Assembly (NCBI RefSeq): GCF_042646425.1
Contig: NZ_JBHRTR010000028.1
Span: 744,001-808,000 of the forward strand
Reading direction: 5' to 3'
From: Marinibaculum pumilum
Lineage (GTDB): Bacteria > Pseudomonadota > Alphaproteobacteria > Ferrovibrionales > Ferrovibrionaceae
Length of the DNA: 64,000 nt
The notes beneath the pieces are model-generated. The model was not told where the DNA came from. It worked only from the letters and a program-made list of their open reading frames with translations, and ran no database searches. A program made the position numbers and the translations under genes. Positions 38,971-49,996 of the stretch are shown here, in pieces (the stretch's first letter is position 1; every line of letters starts with the position of its first letter).

Positions 38971-39975
38971 TCATCGGGGGTCGTTGACGGCGCAGCGTGG
39001 CACCCGGCCGGCCAGCGCGTCCAGGATGCTTTCCGCCGCCGCCAGCTCGATGCTGCGCCGGGCGGCGGTCGTGGCGGAGCCGACATGCGGCGTCAGTACG
39101 GTGGGGGCGCCGGGGGCGGTCAGCCGCGGGTCGATGCCGCGTGGCCGGTCGGCCTGCGCCCAGTCCTCGCAGGCGAACACGTCGGCGGCGTAGCCGGCCA
39201 GGCGGCCGCGCTCCAGCGCGTCGGCGACCGCTTCCTCGTCGACCAGGGAGCCGCGCGCCGGATTGACCAGCCGGGCACCGGGCTTCATCTGCGCCAGGGC
39301 CCCGGCATCGATGACATGGCGGGTCCGGTCGGTCAGCGGCAAAGCCAGCACCACATAGTCCGACACGGCCAGGAGTTCCGGCAGGGCGCGGAAGCTCACC
39401 GGTTCTCCCGGCAGACCGGCGGGCCGGCCGGCCGGCGCCTGCAGGTCGTGCGCCAGCAGGTGGCAGCCGAAGCCATGCAGGCGGCTGGCGATGGCACGGC
39501 CGACCAGGCCATAGCCGACCAGGCCGACTGTCATGTCCTGCAGTCCGCAGCCATACAGGCGCGGCCGCCAGCCGGCGAAGCCGTGCGCGCGGATGCCGCG
39601 ATCGCCCTCCAGGATGTGGCGGCCCAGCGCCAGCATCAGGCCGATCGCCAGTTCCGCGGTCGGCGCGGTCAGCAGGTCGGGCACGATCGCCACCCAGACG
39701 CCGGCCCGGGTGGCGGCCTCCAGATCGATATTGTCATGCCCCTTCAGCGCCGCGCCGATCACCTTCAGCCGCGGCGCGGCGGCGAGCAGCTCCGCATCGA
39801 TCCGGTCGGTCATGAAGGCCATCAGGCCGGTGGCCTCCGCCAGCGCGGCCCGCAGCTGCGGTTCCGGCCAGGGTGTCTCGCCGTCATTGGCCGCCACGCG
39901 GACCGCCTGCATCAGCCGGTCGCGCGTCTCGGGGAAGATGCGGTTGGTCACCGCGACAAGCTCGTCCTGCGCCAT
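38971..39975 (-). CDS. ptxD: Phosphite (phosphonate) dehydrogenase PtxD, 334 aa
   Basis: NAD-dependent D-2-hydroxyacid-dehydrogenase-family enzyme that oxidises phosphite to phosphate. LMAFMTDRIDAELL, GAALKGHDNIDLEAATRAGV and VPDLLTAPTAELAIGLMLAL match PtxD rather than other family members. Catalytic residues are visible as K78 (ALKG), R241 (NPARGS), E270 and H297 (TPHVGS); the nucleotide fold is GLVGYGLVGRA (151-161). Full length. Confidence 0.9.
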   Translation of the reverse strand: MAQDELVAVTNRIFPETRDRLMQAVRVAANDGETPWPEPQLRAALAEATGLMAFMTDRIDAELLAAAPRLKVIGAALKGHDNIDLEAATRAGVWVAIVPDLLTAPTAELAIGLMLALGRHILEGDRGIRAHGFAGWRPRLYGCGLQDMTVGLVGYGLVGRAIASRLHGFGCHLLAHDLQAPAGRPAGLPGEPVSFRALPELLAVSDYVVLALPLTDRTRHVIDAGALAQMKPGARLVNPARGSLVDEEAVADALERGRLAGYAADVFACEDWAQADRPRGIDPRLTAPGAPTVLTPHVGSATTAARRSIELAAAESILDALAGRVPRCAVNDPR

Positions 39976-39985
39976 GGCGGCCCCG

Positions 39986-40804
39986 CTATTTCAGCGCCCG
40001 GCGCAGCATGGCGCCGATGCCGTCGACCATGGTCACGCAGACCAGGATGCAGATCAGGATCGCGGAGACCTGGGCGTAGTCCAGCACCCGCAGCGAGGCG
40101 ATCAGCTCGAAGCCGATGCCGCCGGCGCCGACCGCGCCCAGCACGGTGGAGGCGCGGAAATTATATTCCCAGCGGTAGATCGTGGTGTCGGCCAGCTGCG
40201 GCATCACCTGCGGCAGCACCGCGTGCCAGATCACCTGGAAGGGCGTGGCGCCGGCCGCGCGTGCCGCCTCGATCGGCTTCGGGTCGACATGCTCGATGCT
40301 CTCGGCGAAGAACTTGCCCACCATGCCGATGGAATGCAGTCCCAGCGCCAGGACGCCGGGCATCGCGCCGAAGCCGACCATGGCGACGAAGATGATCCCC
40401 ATGATCAGTTCCGGCACCGAGCGCAGCAGGTTCAGCAGCAGCCGCGCCGCGTGATAGACGCCGCCGTTCGGCGTCGTGTTGCCGGCCGACAGCAGCGCGA
40501 CCGGCAGCGACAGCGCCACCGCCAGCGCGGTGCCGGCCACCGACATCGCCAGGGTGTCCGCCAGCGGCCGCAGCCACTGGCCGAAGCGTGCGAAATCCGG
40601 CGGGAACATCTCCGACGAGAGCTGCACCACCGCCGGCCAGGCATCGGCATAGCGGTCGAGATCCAGCATGCCGGTCAGCCAGAAGGCCAGCAGGACGGCG
40701 CCGCCGATGGCGCCGAGGACGGCGCCGCGCTTCGCACGCGCGGCACCGTCCCTGGCCAGGATCTCCAGATGGCTGTCTTCGGCGAACGGCCTGTCGAGGC
40801 TCAT
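39986..40804 (-). CDS. ptxC: Phosphite/phosphonate ABC transporter permease, 272 aa
   Basis: PhnE-type inner-membrane permease with about six spans and the EAA-like coupling loop around ESIEHVDPKPIEAARAAGAT. Ends 11 bases before ptxD, so co-transcribed. In ptx clusters this position is ptxC. Confidence 0.85.
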   Translation of the reverse strand: MSLDRPFAEDSHLEILARDGAARAKRGAVLGAIGGAVLLAFWLTGMLDLDRYADAWPAVVQLSSEMFPPDFARFGQWLRPLADTLAMSVAGTALAVALSLPVALLSAGNTTPNGGVYHAARLLLNLLRSVPELIMGIIFVAMVGFGAMPGVLALGLHSIGMVGKFFAESIEHVDPKPIEAARAAGATPFQVIWHAVLPQVMPQLADTTIYRWEYNFRASTVLGAVGAGGIGFELIASLRVLDYAQVSAILICILVCVTMVDGIGAMLRRALK

Positions 40805-40844
40805 CCGGTCGTCCTTTCGCGTCCGTCCGTCCCGGCCTGGGGGC

Positions 40845-41714
40845 TCAGTTCATCTTCGCCAGGTCGAGGTTCAGGATCTGCGCGGTCTCGCGCAGCACGT
40901 CATAGGCCTGGTCGTCGGTGGCCGCGAAGCCCTCGGCGCGGAAGGACTTCAGGATCGCGGGGTCCTTCATCTCCAGGAAGGCGGCGCGGATCTGCGCCTT
41001 CAGCTCCGGCGACAGCTCGCCCTGCATCACGATCGGATAGTTCGGGATCGGCTTGCTCTCTTCCAGCACGACGACCTTTGCGGGATCGATGGTGCCGCGC
41101 TCTACCAGCTTCTTGTAGATCTCCTCGCTCATCCCGCCGGCCTGGACCTGGCCGGCCTGGACCGCGCGGGCGACGGCGTCATGGGTGCCCAGATGGGCGA
41201 ACGCGTAGTCGGTGCCGGCGGTGAGCCCCTTGCCCGCCAGCAGGGCCCGCGGGATCAGGTGGCTGGAGGTCGAGGCGGGATCGCCGAAGCCGAAGGTCTG
41301 CCCCCTGATGTCGGCGATCGCCTTCACCGGGCCGGCCGGATTGGCGATGACGACGCTCTGGTAGGTCGGCGAGCCGCCCTTCACGCCGACGGCGAACGGC
41401 TCGATCGCCGCCGCCTTCGACTTCGCCAGCACGTAGGAGAGCGGGCCGAAATAGGCCACATCGATACGGTTGAAGCGCATCGCCTCGATCATCGAGGAAT
41501 AGTCGGTGGTGACGATCAGCTCGACATCCCTGCCCAGCGCCTGTTCCAGATAGTCCTTCAGGGGCTGCGCGTTCTGGATGATTGTGGAGGCGTTCTCGTC
41601 CGGCAGAAGCGCGACCTTCAGGGTCTCCGGATCCTCGGCCCGGCCCGGCATGGCGCCGGCGCCGGCCGCAATGACGGCCGCCGCCGCGGCGGCCAGGAAT
41701 GTCCTACGCTGCAT
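40845..41714 (-). CDS. ptxB: Phosphite/phosphonate-binding periplasmic protein, 289 aa
   Basis: A signal peptide (RRTFLAAAAAAVIAAGAGAM) is followed by the PhnD-family fold: LLPDENASTIIQNAQPLKDY, MRFNRIDVAYFGPLSYVLA, DPASTSSHLIPRALL. With PtxA and PtxC it forms the importer; the neighbouring dehydrogenase suggests phosphite as main substrate. Confidence 0.88.
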   Translation of the reverse strand: MQRRTFLAAAAAAVIAAGAGAMPGRAEDPETLKVALLPDENASTIIQNAQPLKDYLEQALGRDVELIVTTDYSSMIEAMRFNRIDVAYFGPLSYVLAKSKAAAIEPFAVGVKGGSPTYQSVVIANPAGPVKAIADIRGQTFGFGDPASTSSHLIPRALLAGKGLTAGTDYAFAHLGTHDAVARAVQAGQVQAGGMSEEIYKKLVERGTIDPAKVVVLEESKPIPNYPIVMQGELSPELKAQIRAAFLEMKDPAILKSFRAEGFAATDDQAYDVLRETAQILNLDLAKMN

Positions 41715-41773
41715 CTTCCACTCCCTCGGTTGGCCCGCATGTCTTGCGGGCGGGTGACGGGATCGGCCGGCAG

Positions 41774-42550
41774 CTATTCGGCCGCTGCGGCCAGCCGTTC
41801 GGCCCCACCGGCCGGTGCCGGTCCGGCATAGATCTCCTGCAGGATGCTGTCGGTCAGCCCGTCGGGCGCGCCATCGAAGGCCAGCCGGCCGTCGGTCAGG
41901 CCCAGGATCCGGTCGGCGAAGCGGCGGGCCAGGGCGACCTGGTGCAGGCTGACGATGGCGGTGATGCCGTCCTCGCGGCAGATCCGGAACAGGTCGCCCA
42001 GCACCCGCTCCGCGGTGGCGGGGTCGAGGCTGGCGACCGGCTCGTCCGCCAGCACGATGCGCGGTTCCTGCGCCATGGCACGGGCGATGCCCACCCGTTG
42101 CTGCTGGCCGCCGGACAGCCGGTCCACCCGTTCCAGCGCGCGGTCGGCCAGGCCGACCCGGTCCAGCGCCTGCAGCGCCAGCAGGCGGTCGTGGCGGGGC
42201 AGGGGCAGCACGGTGCGCAGGCCGGGATGCGCTGCCAGGCGGCCGGTCAGGACGTTGCGGAGCGCGGTCAGGCGGCCGATCAGGTGGTGCTGCTGGAAGA
42301 TCATGCCGGTGTCCCGGCGATGGCGGCGCAGCGCGGCGGCGGAGGCGAAGATCGGCCCCACCCCCTCGGCCTCGACGGTGCCGCGGCTCGGCCGGACCAG
42401 GCCGTTCAGGCAGCGCAGCAGGGTGGATTTGCCGGCGCCCGACGGCCCCAGCAACACCACCAGCCGGCCGCGCGGGATCTCCGCGCTGACCGGCTGCAGG
42501 GCCTGCACGCCGTTGGGGTAGGTGACCGCCACCTGGTGGAGGTTCAGCAT
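41774..42550 (-). CDS. ptxA: Phosphite/phosphonate ABC transporter ATPase, 258 aa
   Basis: PhnC-type ATPase with Walker A GPSGAGKST, Q-loop IFQQHHLI, signature LSGGQQQR, Walker B IVLADEPVASLD and H-loop SLHQVA. First gene of the ptx operon; preceded by an inverted repeat and Pho-box-like repeats. Confidence 0.9.
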   Translation of the reverse strand: MLNLHQVAVTYPNGVQALQPVSAEIPRGRLVVLLGPSGAGKSTLLRCLNGLVRPSRGTVEAEGVGPIFASAAALRRHRRDTGMIFQQHHLIGRLTALRNVLTGRLAAHPGLRTVLPLPRHDRLLALQALDRVGLADRALERVDRLSGGQQQRVGIARAMAQEPRIVLADEPVASLDPATAERVLGDLFRICREDGITAIVSLHQVALARRFADRILGLTDGRLAFDGAPDGLTDSILQEIYAGPAPAGGAERLAAAAE

Positions 42551-42566
42551 CGCCGCCTCGTTCGGA

Positions 42567-42599
42567 AAATCAGAACGAACAACCGATATGTTCTGATTT
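42567..42599. promoter_or_regulatory. Perfect 10-bp inverted repeat upstream of ptxA
   Basis: AAATCAGAAC (42567-42576) and GTTCTGATTT (42590-42599) with a 13-bp gap. It starts 17 bases upstream of the ptxA ATG, near the expected transcription start, a position suited to a repressor or to PtxE (inference). Confidence 0.65.
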
Positions 42600-42617
42600 C
42601 GACGCTAGCAGCGGCCC

Positions 42618-42658
42618 GTGACAGTCGGATGACGCGCCGTATGAAATCTTGATGACAG
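42618..42658 (-). promoter_or_regulatory. Tandem Pho-box-like repeats upstream of ptxABCDE
   Basis: Read leftward: CTGTCAT, ATTTCAT, GCGTCAT and CTGTCAC start 11, 12 and 11 bp apart (minus-strand starts at 42658, 42647, 42635 and 42624). The E. coli-type Pho box is CTGTCAT repeats at 11-bp spacing. Two overlapping boxes imply activation by PhoB at phosphate starvation. Confidence 0.65.
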
Positions 42659-42696
42659 TTTGCGGGAGCCGCCGGCCGGCGGCTCCCGGGATCGCC

Positions 42697-43929
<1,233 letters not shown>

Positions 43930-43999
43930 GATCCGCTCCCGCGTTGTCCGTTGTCCGGTTGCGGAGAGACTGGGCCTGCAGCTAATATCAATCAAATGA

Positions 44000-44018
44000 A
44001 TGATTATGATGAGATCAT
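44000..44018. promoter_or_regulatory. LysR-type operator between divergent genes
   Basis: ATGAT (44000-44004) and ATCAT (44014-44018) are a 5-bp inverted repeat with 9-bp gap in an AT-rich 95-base intergenic region, fitting the T-N11-A type box bound by LysR regulators. Confidence 0.45.
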
Positions 44019-44024
44019 ATTAAT

Positions 44025-44930
44025 ATGATGCATTTATCGCGCATCGACCTGAACCTCTTCGTGGTGTTCGACGCCATCTATGCCGAAGGCGGGGTCACCC
44101 GCGCGGCAGAGCGCCTGAACCTGACCCAGCCGGCTGTCAGCCACGCCTTGGCCCGCCTGCGGGAGACCTTCGGCGACCCGCTGTTCGAGCGGCAGGGGCG
44201 GGTGCTGGTGCCGTCGCCGCTGGCGCGCAACATCGCGGGCCGGGTGCGCCAGACCCTGCAGGCGATGGAGGGGCTGGTGAACGAGGGGCGCGCCTTCGAT
44301 CCGGTCGCGGCGCCGCGGCGCTTCGTGATCGGCATGCGCGACATGCTGGAATCGGTCCTGCTGCCGCCGCTCGCCGCCCAGGTGGCGCAGGAGGCGCCGG
44401 CCGTGGAACTGACCTCCGCCCTGGTGCTGCGCCGGCGGATGGAGGCGGAACTGGCGGCGGGCACCATCGACGCCGCGCTGGATGTCTTCGTGCCGCAGGC
44501 CGGCGCCGCGCGCCGCCAGCTGATCGCCCGCGACGAGATCGTCGTCGCCGCCCGCCGCGATCATCCCGACCTGCGCGGCGGGCTGGACCTGGCCACCTAT
44601 CTGCGCCTGCCGCATGTGCTGGTCACCTCGCGCCGGCATGGCATGGGGATGGAGGATATCGAGCTGCGCCGCGCCAACCAGAAGCGGCGGATCCGGGTGC
44701 GCAGCCAGCATTACTTCGCCGCCTGCCGTATCGTCGAGCGCAGCGACATGCTGCTGACCCTGACCGCCCGCAGCGCGCGGCTGCTGGCCCGCCAGGCGGG
44801 GATCCAGCTGCATCCCTTCCCCGGCGGCATGCCGCCGTTCGAGCTCTACCTGTACTGGGATCCGCGCCTGGAGGAGGACCCGGCCGGCCGCTGGCTGCGC
44901 GATCAGATCCTGCGGGCGCTGGCGGCGTGA
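44025..44930 (+). CDS. LysR-family regulator, 301 aa
   Basis: The HTH FDAIYAEGGVTRAAERLNLT, QPAVSHALARLRETFGDPLF is of the NodD/SyrM-like subgroup, followed by a ligand-binding domain. Divergent from the acyl-CoA dehydrogenase, so it probably controls it and itself. Inducer unknown. A second ATG at 44028 is possible. Confidence 0.85.
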   Translation: MMHLSRIDLNLFVVFDAIYAEGGVTRAAERLNLTQPAVSHALARLRETFGDPLFERQGRVLVPSPLARNIAGRVRQTLQAMEGLVNEGRAFDPVAAPRRFVIGMRDMLESVLLPPLAAQVAQEAPAVELTSALVLRRRMEAELAAGTIDAALDVFVPQAGAARRQLIARDEIVVAARRDHPDLRGGLDLATYLRLPHVLVTSRRHGMGMEDIELRRANQKRRIRVRSQHYFAACRIVERSDMLLTLTARSARLLARQAGIQLHPFPGGMPPFELYLYWDPRLEEDPAGRWLRDQILRALAA

Positions 44931-44933
44931 GGC

Positions 44934-45539
44934 TCAGGCCGCGGCCATCGCATCCTCCACCTGCCCCAGCCGGTCCTTGCCGAAGAACATCTCCCCGTCC
45001 ACGAAGAAGGTCGGGATGCCGAATACGCCGCGTTCCACCGCCGCCTCGGTATTGGCCAGCAGGGTCTGCTTCACCTCCGCATCCTGGGTGCGCGCCAGAA
45101 GCTCTTCCGCGTTCAGGCCGGCGGCGGACAGCACCCGGGCGACCGTCTCCGGGTCGTCCATCTTCTCCCCCTGCTCCCACATCGCGGCCAGCACTGCCTC
45201 GGTATAGGGCGCATCGCAGCCGGCGGCCTGGGCGGCGACCAGGCCGCGCATGACCAGCAGGGTGTTGACCGGGAAATGCGGGTTCATGCGGTACGAAGTC
45301 AGGCCGTGGCGGGCGATGAAGCGCTGCATCTCCAGCCGCTCATATTCCAGCTTCCCCTTCACCGGGCCGAACGCCTCCATCGGCGAGCGGTTGTTGGTCA
45401 GCTTGAAGATGCCGCCCAGCAGGCAGGGCCGGATCGCGACCGTCGCGCCGTGACCCTGCGCCATCGGCGCCAGGACCTTGTGCGCCAGATAGGCGTTCGG
45501 GCTGCCGAAATCGAAGATGAACTCAACCGTGCCGGCCAT
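44934..45539 (-). CDS. 2-hydroxychromene-2-carboxylate isomerase (DsbA/GST-kappa family), 201 aa
   Basis: FIFDFGSPNAYLAHKVLAPM has the catalytic Ser/Pro-type site of this family; VFGIPTFFVDGEMFFGKDRL is the family C-terminal signature. In aromatic degradation it isomerises hydroxychromene carboxylate with glutathione; here no such pathway adjoins, so a general GST-kappa role is possible. Start at 45539. Confidence 0.85.
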   Translation of the reverse strand: MAGTVEFIFDFGSPNAYLAHKVLAPMAQGHGATVAIRPCLLGGIFKLTNNRSPMEAFGPVKGKLEYERLEMQRFIARHGLTSYRMNPHFPVNTLLVMRGLVAAQAAGCDAPYTEAVLAAMWEQGEKMDDPETVARVLSAAGLNAEELLARTQDAEVKQTLLANTEAAVERGVFGIPTFFVDGEMFFGKDRLGQVEDAMAAA

Positions 45540-45623
45540 TGGCTTGCCGCCCCCTCTGTCTGACGTCATGGACGCGGATACTGCCCGGAACCGGGGGCGG
45601 GAGGAAGGGAAGCCGCCCCGCGT

Positions 45624-46532
45624 TCAGCGCGCCGGGGTGACGGTGCCGGGCACCGCGTCGCGGATGCAGGCGGCGATCTCTTCCAGCAGCGATGCCCGCG
45701 GGAAGCCGGCGCGGTAGACCAGCCTGACCAGACGGCTGGCGGAGGCATCGTCCAGCGGCCGGCAGATCACCCCGGGGTCCTTTTCCCAGGATGGGCGTGC
45801 CGACAGCGCCGGGACCAGGGTCACGCCATGCCCGGCGCCGACCAGGTTGACCAGTGTCTCCAGGCTGGTGGCGCTGGTGTCGATCTGCTGCGGCGGTACG
45901 GCGGCGGCGCAGACCTCGAGGGCCTGGTCGCGCAGGCAATGGCCGTCGGTCAGCAGCAGCAGATGGACGTCCTCCAGCGCCGACATCTTCACCTGCGCCG
46001 CCTTCCCCAGCGGATGGTTGCGGGGCATCGCGACCAGGAACGGCTCGCTGTACAGCGGCAGTTCCCGCAGGCCGGCGTCCGGCGGTGCCGTGGCCAGGAC
46101 AGCGGCGTCCAGCACGCCGTCGTCCAGGCGGCGCAGCAGAGTATCGGTCAGATCCTCGACAAAGCCGGGCTTCAGTCGCGGGAAACGCTGCCGCAGCGCG
46201 GAGAGGCAAAGCGGCAGGAGCGCAGGGGCAACGGTCGCGATCATGCCGAGACGCAGGGCCCCAGCCTCCGGGTCGCGACCGGCCTCCGCCAGTCGCTCGA
46301 TCTCTGCCGCCTGCTGGAGCAGGACGCGGGCGCGGGCGGCGATCTCCGCCCCCATGGGTGTGGGGCGCACCGTCCGGTTGGACCGTTCGAACAGGTCGAC
46401 CCCGAGATAGGCTTCCAGCTTCCGGATCTGACCGCTGAGGGTCGGCTGGCTGACATGGCAGGCTTCGGCCGCCCGGCCGAAATGGCGGTGATCGGCGACC
46501 GCACAGACGTAGCGGAGGTCACGCAGGTTCAT
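45624..46532 (-). CDS. oxyR: Hydrogen-peroxide regulator OxyR, 302 aa
   Basis: LysR-type HTH ([20 protein letters not shown]) with redox-active C199 and C208 in [13 protein letters not shown], exactly the spacing and numbering of E. coli OxyR. Divergent from the catalase gene, the standard target. Start at 46532; upstream codons lie in the shared promoter. Confidence 0.92.
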   Translation of the reverse strand: MNLRDLRYVCAVADHRHFGRAAEACHVSQPTLSGQIRKLEAYLGVDLFERSNRTVRPTPMGAEIAARARVLLQQAAEIERLAEAGRDPEAGALRLGMIATVAPALLPLCLSALRQRFPRLKPGFVEDLTDTLLRRLDDGVLDAAVLATAPPDAGLRELPLYSEPFLVAMPRNHPLGKAAQVKMSALEDVHLLLLTDGHCLRDQALEVCAAAVPPQQIDTSATSLETLVNLVGAGHGVTLVPALSARPSWEKDPGVICRPLDDASASRLVRLVYRAGFPRASLLEEIAACIRDAVPGTVTPAR

Positions 46533-46565
46533 TCGACTTCTCGGGATCCGGTGCGGGAAGACGTT

Positions 46566-46603
46566 TGATCGGTCTAAACGATCAAATAGATATAAACAAT
46601 CGA
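46566..46603. promoter_or_regulatory. Probable OxyR-binding region between oxyR and katA
   Basis: An AT-rich stretch with repeated GATC/CGAT elements and ATAG (46587-46590) lies 34-71 bases upstream of the oxyR start, where OxyR sites with ATAG-type half-sites are expected. The motif is not exact. Confidence 0.4.
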
Positions 46604-46764
46604 TTTTGCCAATGAATGGAACGATTCCATTTTTGCGGCGTTTCCGGGCCGTCATGTGGCACGTCCGGACAGGCATTGCCGGCCGGCTGCGCCGGCTCGC
46701 ATTGCAGGCAAGCTGCGCACAGGGCGGGCCCCGCAAGAACATATCTCGGATCGGAGACACCCAG

Positions 46765-48219
46765 ATGAGCAATGGCGATCGCAAGCACACCACCACGGAT
46801 GCGGGCATTCCCGTCGCCAGCGACGAGTTCTCCCTGACGGTCGGCCCGAACGGTCCGCTGCTGCTGCACGACCATTACCTGATCGAGCAGATGGCGAACT
46901 TCAACCGGGAGCGGATCCCGGAGCGGCAGCCGCATGCGAAGGGCGGCGGTGCCTTCGGCCAGTTCGAGGTGACCCACGACGTCAGCAGGTACACCAAGGC
47001 GGCCGTCTTCCAGCCCGGCACGAAGACCGACACCCTGGCGCGCTTCTCCACCGTGGCGGGAGAGCGGGGCAGCCCCGATACCTGGCGCGACCCGCGCGGC
47101 TTCTCGGTGAAGTTCTATACCAGCGAAGGCAATTACGACATGGTCGGCAACAACACGCCGGTCTTCTTCATCCGCGACCCGATGAAGTTCCAGCACTTCA
47201 TCCGCTCGCAGAAGCGCCGCGCCGACACCAACCTGCGCGACCATGACATGCAGTGGGACTTCTGGACCCTGTCGCCGGAATCCGCGCACCAGGTGACCTG
47301 GCTGATGGGCGACCGCGGCATTCCGAAGAGCTGGCGCCACATGAACGGCTATACCAGCCACACCTACATGTGGGTGAATGCGGATGGCGAGAAGTTCTGG
47401 GTGAAGTACCACTTCAAGACCGACCAGGGCATCGACTTCCTGACCCAGGAGGAGGCCGACCGCCTGGCCGGCGTCGATGGCGACTATCACACCCGCGACC
47501 TGTTCGACGCGATCGCCCGCGGCGACCACCCGAGCTGGACCCTGAAGGTGCAGATCATGCCCTTCAAGGAGGCGGAGACCTATCGCTTCAATCCCTTCGA
47601 CCTGACCAAGGTCTGGCCGCATGACGATTATCCGCTGCATGAGGTCGGCAAGCTGACCCTGACCCGCAACCCGACCGACTATCACACCGAGATCGAGCAG
47701 GCGGCGTTCGAGCCGAACAACCTGGTGCCGGGAATCGGTGTCAGTCCGGACAAGATGCTGCTGGCGCGTGTTTTCTCCTATGCCGATGCGCATCGCGCCC
47801 GGCTCGGTGTCAATTACAAGCAGATCCCTGTCAATTCGCCGAAGGTGCCGGTGCACAGCTATTCCAAGGATGGCGCGATGCGGGTGCAGAATGTCTCCGA
47901 CCCGGTCTATGCGCCGAACTCCAAGGGCGGCCCGCAGGCCGATGGCGAACGCTGGCCCACGGTGGAGACCTGGGAGGCCGCCGGCGAGTTCGTCCGCGCG
48001 CCCTACACGAAGCGCAAGGACGACGACGATTTCGGCCAGCCCAATACCCTGGTGAACAAGGTGATGGACGATGCCGCGCGGGACCGCCTGGTCGACAATG
48101 TCGTCGGGCATCTGAAGGACGGCGTGACCGAGCCGGTCCTGAAGCGGGCCTTCGATTACTGGCGCAACATCGACAAGACCATCGGCGACCGCATCGAGAA
48201 GGGTGTCCGGGGCGGCTGA
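46765..48219 (+). CDS. katA: Monofunctional catalase, 484 aa
   Basis: Clade-3 small-subunit haem catalase. Distal His57 (RQPHAKGGG), Asn130 ([13 protein letters not shown]) and proximal Tyr339 ([10 protein letters not shown]) are present; length is usual. It destroys hydrogen peroxide and is probably induced by OxyR. A terminator follows at 48241-48277. Confidence 0.95.
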   Translation: MSNGDRKHTTTDAGIPVASDEFSLTVGPNGPLLLHDHYLIEQMANFNRERIPERQPHAKGGGAFGQFEVTHDVSRYTKAAVFQPGTKTDTLARFSTVAGERGSPDTWRDPRGFSVKFYTSEGNYDMVGNNTPVFFIRDPMKFQHFIRSQKRRADTNLRDHDMQWDFWTLSPESAHQVTWLMGDRGIPKSWRHMNGYTSHTYMWVNADGEKFWVKYHFKTDQGIDFLTQEEADRLAGVDGDYHTRDLFDAIARGDHPSWTLKVQIMPFKEAETYRFNPFDLTKVWPHDDYPLHEVGKLTLTRNPTDYHTEIEQAAFEPNNLVPGIGVSPDKMLLARVFSYADAHRARLGVNYKQIPVNSPKVPVHSYSKDGAMRVQNVSDPVYAPNSKGGPQADGERWPTVETWEAAGEFVRAPYTKRKDDDDFGQPNTLVNKVMDDAARDRLVDNVVGHLKDGVTEPVLKRAFDYWRNIDKTIGDRIEKGVRGG

Positions 48220-48240
48220 CCGGAACCCGGTCCCGGCAGG

Positions 48241-48277
48241 AAACCCGCTCCGGCACTGCCGCGGCGGGTTTTCTTTT
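48241..48277 (+). terminator. Terminator after katA
   Basis: AAACCCGC (48241-48248) pairs with GCGGGTTT (48264-48271), followed by a T-rich tract to 48277. Confidence 0.8.
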
Positions 48278-48341
48278 GCCGGCGCACGGGCGAAGCTGCC
48301 GGCCTGTCCCGCCCCGCCCGCCAGCCGTCGGAGAGCATGCC

Positions 48342-49517
48342 GTGCATCTGGAACTGACCGATGAGGAACGCGCCTTCCGCGACCAGGTGCGGGCCTTCAT
48401 CGCCGCCAACCTGACACCGGAGCTGCAGGCGGCCGGCCGGGGCGCCACCAGCATCTTCGTGGATCCGGCCTACAGCCTGCCCTGGCAGCGCATCCTGCAT
48501 GGCCGCGGCTGGGCGGCCCCTGCCTGGCCGCGGGCCCATGGCGGGCCCGGCTGGAGCGAGATGCAGCGCCATATCTTTGCCGCCGAATGCGCCCGCGCCG
48601 GGGCGCCGCCGCTGGCGCCGATGGGCCTGCGGATGATCGGGCCGATCCTCATGCACTACGGCAGCGACGAGCAGAAGGCGCACTACCTGCCGCGAATCCT
48701 GTCGGGGGAGGACTACTGGTGCCAGGGCTTCTCCGAGCCGGGTGCCGGATCGGACCTTGCCGGTCTGTCCCTGCGGGCGGAGAGCGACGGCGACGATTAT
48801 GTCCTGAACGGCTCGAAGATCTGGACGACGCATGCCCATTTCGCGAACCGGATGTTCTGCCTTGTGCGGACCTCGCGGGAGGGCAAGCCGCAGGCCGGCA
48901 TCACGTTCCTGCTGCTGGACATGAAGAGTCCCGGCATTGCCGTGGACCCGATCATCAGCCTGGCGGGGGAGCATGAGCTGAACCAGGTCTTTTTCACCGA
49001 CGTGCGGGTGCCGAAGGCGAACCGGCTGGGCGCGGAGAACGATGGCTGGTCGGTGGCCAAGTCGCTGCTTGCCTTCGAACGCGGCGGCGGCGCCGGGCCG
49101 GGCCTGCAGGCCTATCTGGCCCGGCTGCGGGAAATTGCCGCCCGCCCGCCGGGCGCCGATTGGACCCTGGCGCAACGGCTGGCCCGCGCGGAAATCATGG
49201 TGGAGGCAGTGAACATGAGCGAGCACCGCCTGCTCTCGGCGCTGGCCGAGGGGCGCAGCCCGGGACCGGCCTCCTCCCTGCTGAAGACCCGGTCGACGGA
49301 AACGATGCAGCATCTCGACGAACTGGCGGTCGATCTCGTCGGCGCCGCCGCCTGCCGCTGGCCCGCGGAACCCGACGGTGCCAACGCTCCGGAACCGCAG
49401 CGGGACGAGGCGCAATGGCTGACCGCGCGCTACCTCAACAACCGGGCCGCCTCGATCTACGGCGGCAGCAATGAGGTCCAGCGCAACATCATCGCCCGCA
49501 TGATGCTGGGCCTCTGA
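48342..49517 (+). CDS. Acyl-CoA dehydrogenase family protein, 391 aa
   Basis: GTG start with GGAGAG upstream. GFSEPGAGSDLAGLSLRAES (FAD/substrate loop), KIWTTHAHFANRMFCLVRTS, and IYGGSNEVQRNIIARMMLGL at the C-terminus are characteristic. Distinct subgroup from the 42697 enzyme. No linked CoA ligase or hydratase, so the substrate is open. Confidence 0.88.
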   Translation: MHLELTDEERAFRDQVRAFIAANLTPELQAAGRGATSIFVDPAYSLPWQRILHGRGWAAPAWPRAHGGPGWSEMQRHIFAAECARAGAPPLAPMGLRMIGPILMHYGSDEQKAHYLPRILSGEDYWCQGFSEPGAGSDLAGLSLRAESDGDDYVLNGSKIWTTHAHFANRMFCLVRTSREGKPQAGITFLLLDMKSPGIAVDPIISLAGEHELNQVFFTDVRVPKANRLGAENDGWSVAKSLLAFERGGGAGPGLQAYLARLREIAARPPGADWTLAQRLARAEIMVEAVNMSEHRLLSALAEGRSPGPASSLLKTRSTETMQHLDELAVDLVGAAACRWPAEPDGANAPEPQRDEAQWLTARYLNNRAASIYGGSNEVQRNIIARMMLGL

Positions 49518-49557
49518 GGCGATGTTCCGCCACATCCGAACCGTGGAGGCCGCAGCC

Positions 49558-49971
49558 ATGCCCGTTCCGATCCTCGTCCTGGTCGCCCTGCTCGCGCTGC
49601 CGCTGCAGGCCGCCGCCGCCGATGACTGCGCTGCGCCGCAGACCAATATGCAGATGCAGGACTGCGCCGGCCGCGACTACAAGGCCGCCGATGCGGAGCT
49701 GAATGCGGCCTATGGCGAGGTGATGGCGAAGCTCAAGGCGATGGATGCCGAGCTTGCGAAGCAGCAGGCCGGCGGTGGCCTGGCCGCTGCCCTGCGCGAG
49801 GCGCAGCGCGCCTGGATCCAGTTCCGGGATGGTCAATGCGGGTGGGAAGCCGCGTTTTTCAAGGGCGGGTCCATGCAGCCGCTGATCCGGACCACCTGCC
49901 TGACCGAACTGACCCGCGCGCGGACGGCGCAGCTGCGGCAGACCTGGAAGAGCTACGGCGCCGGGCAATAG
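49558..49971 (+). CDS. LprI/DUF1311-family secreted protein, 137 aa
   Basis: Signal peptide (VPILVLVALLALPLQAAA) then a mature domain with conserved Cys and the family WIQFRDGQCGWE and TCLTELTRARTAQLRQ. LprI-like proteins are lysozyme-inhibitor-related, with function often unproven. Start at 49558 chosen for the signal peptide. Confidence 0.85.
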   Translation: MPVPILVLVALLALPLQAAAADDCAAPQTNMQMQDCAGRDYKAADAELNAAYGEVMAKLKAMDAELAKQQAGGGLAAALREAQRAWIQFRDGQCGWEAAFFKGGSMQPLIRTTCLTELTRARTAQLRQTWKSYGAGQ

Positions 49972-49996
49972 CCCGACCTGGAGACGCGGCGACCCG

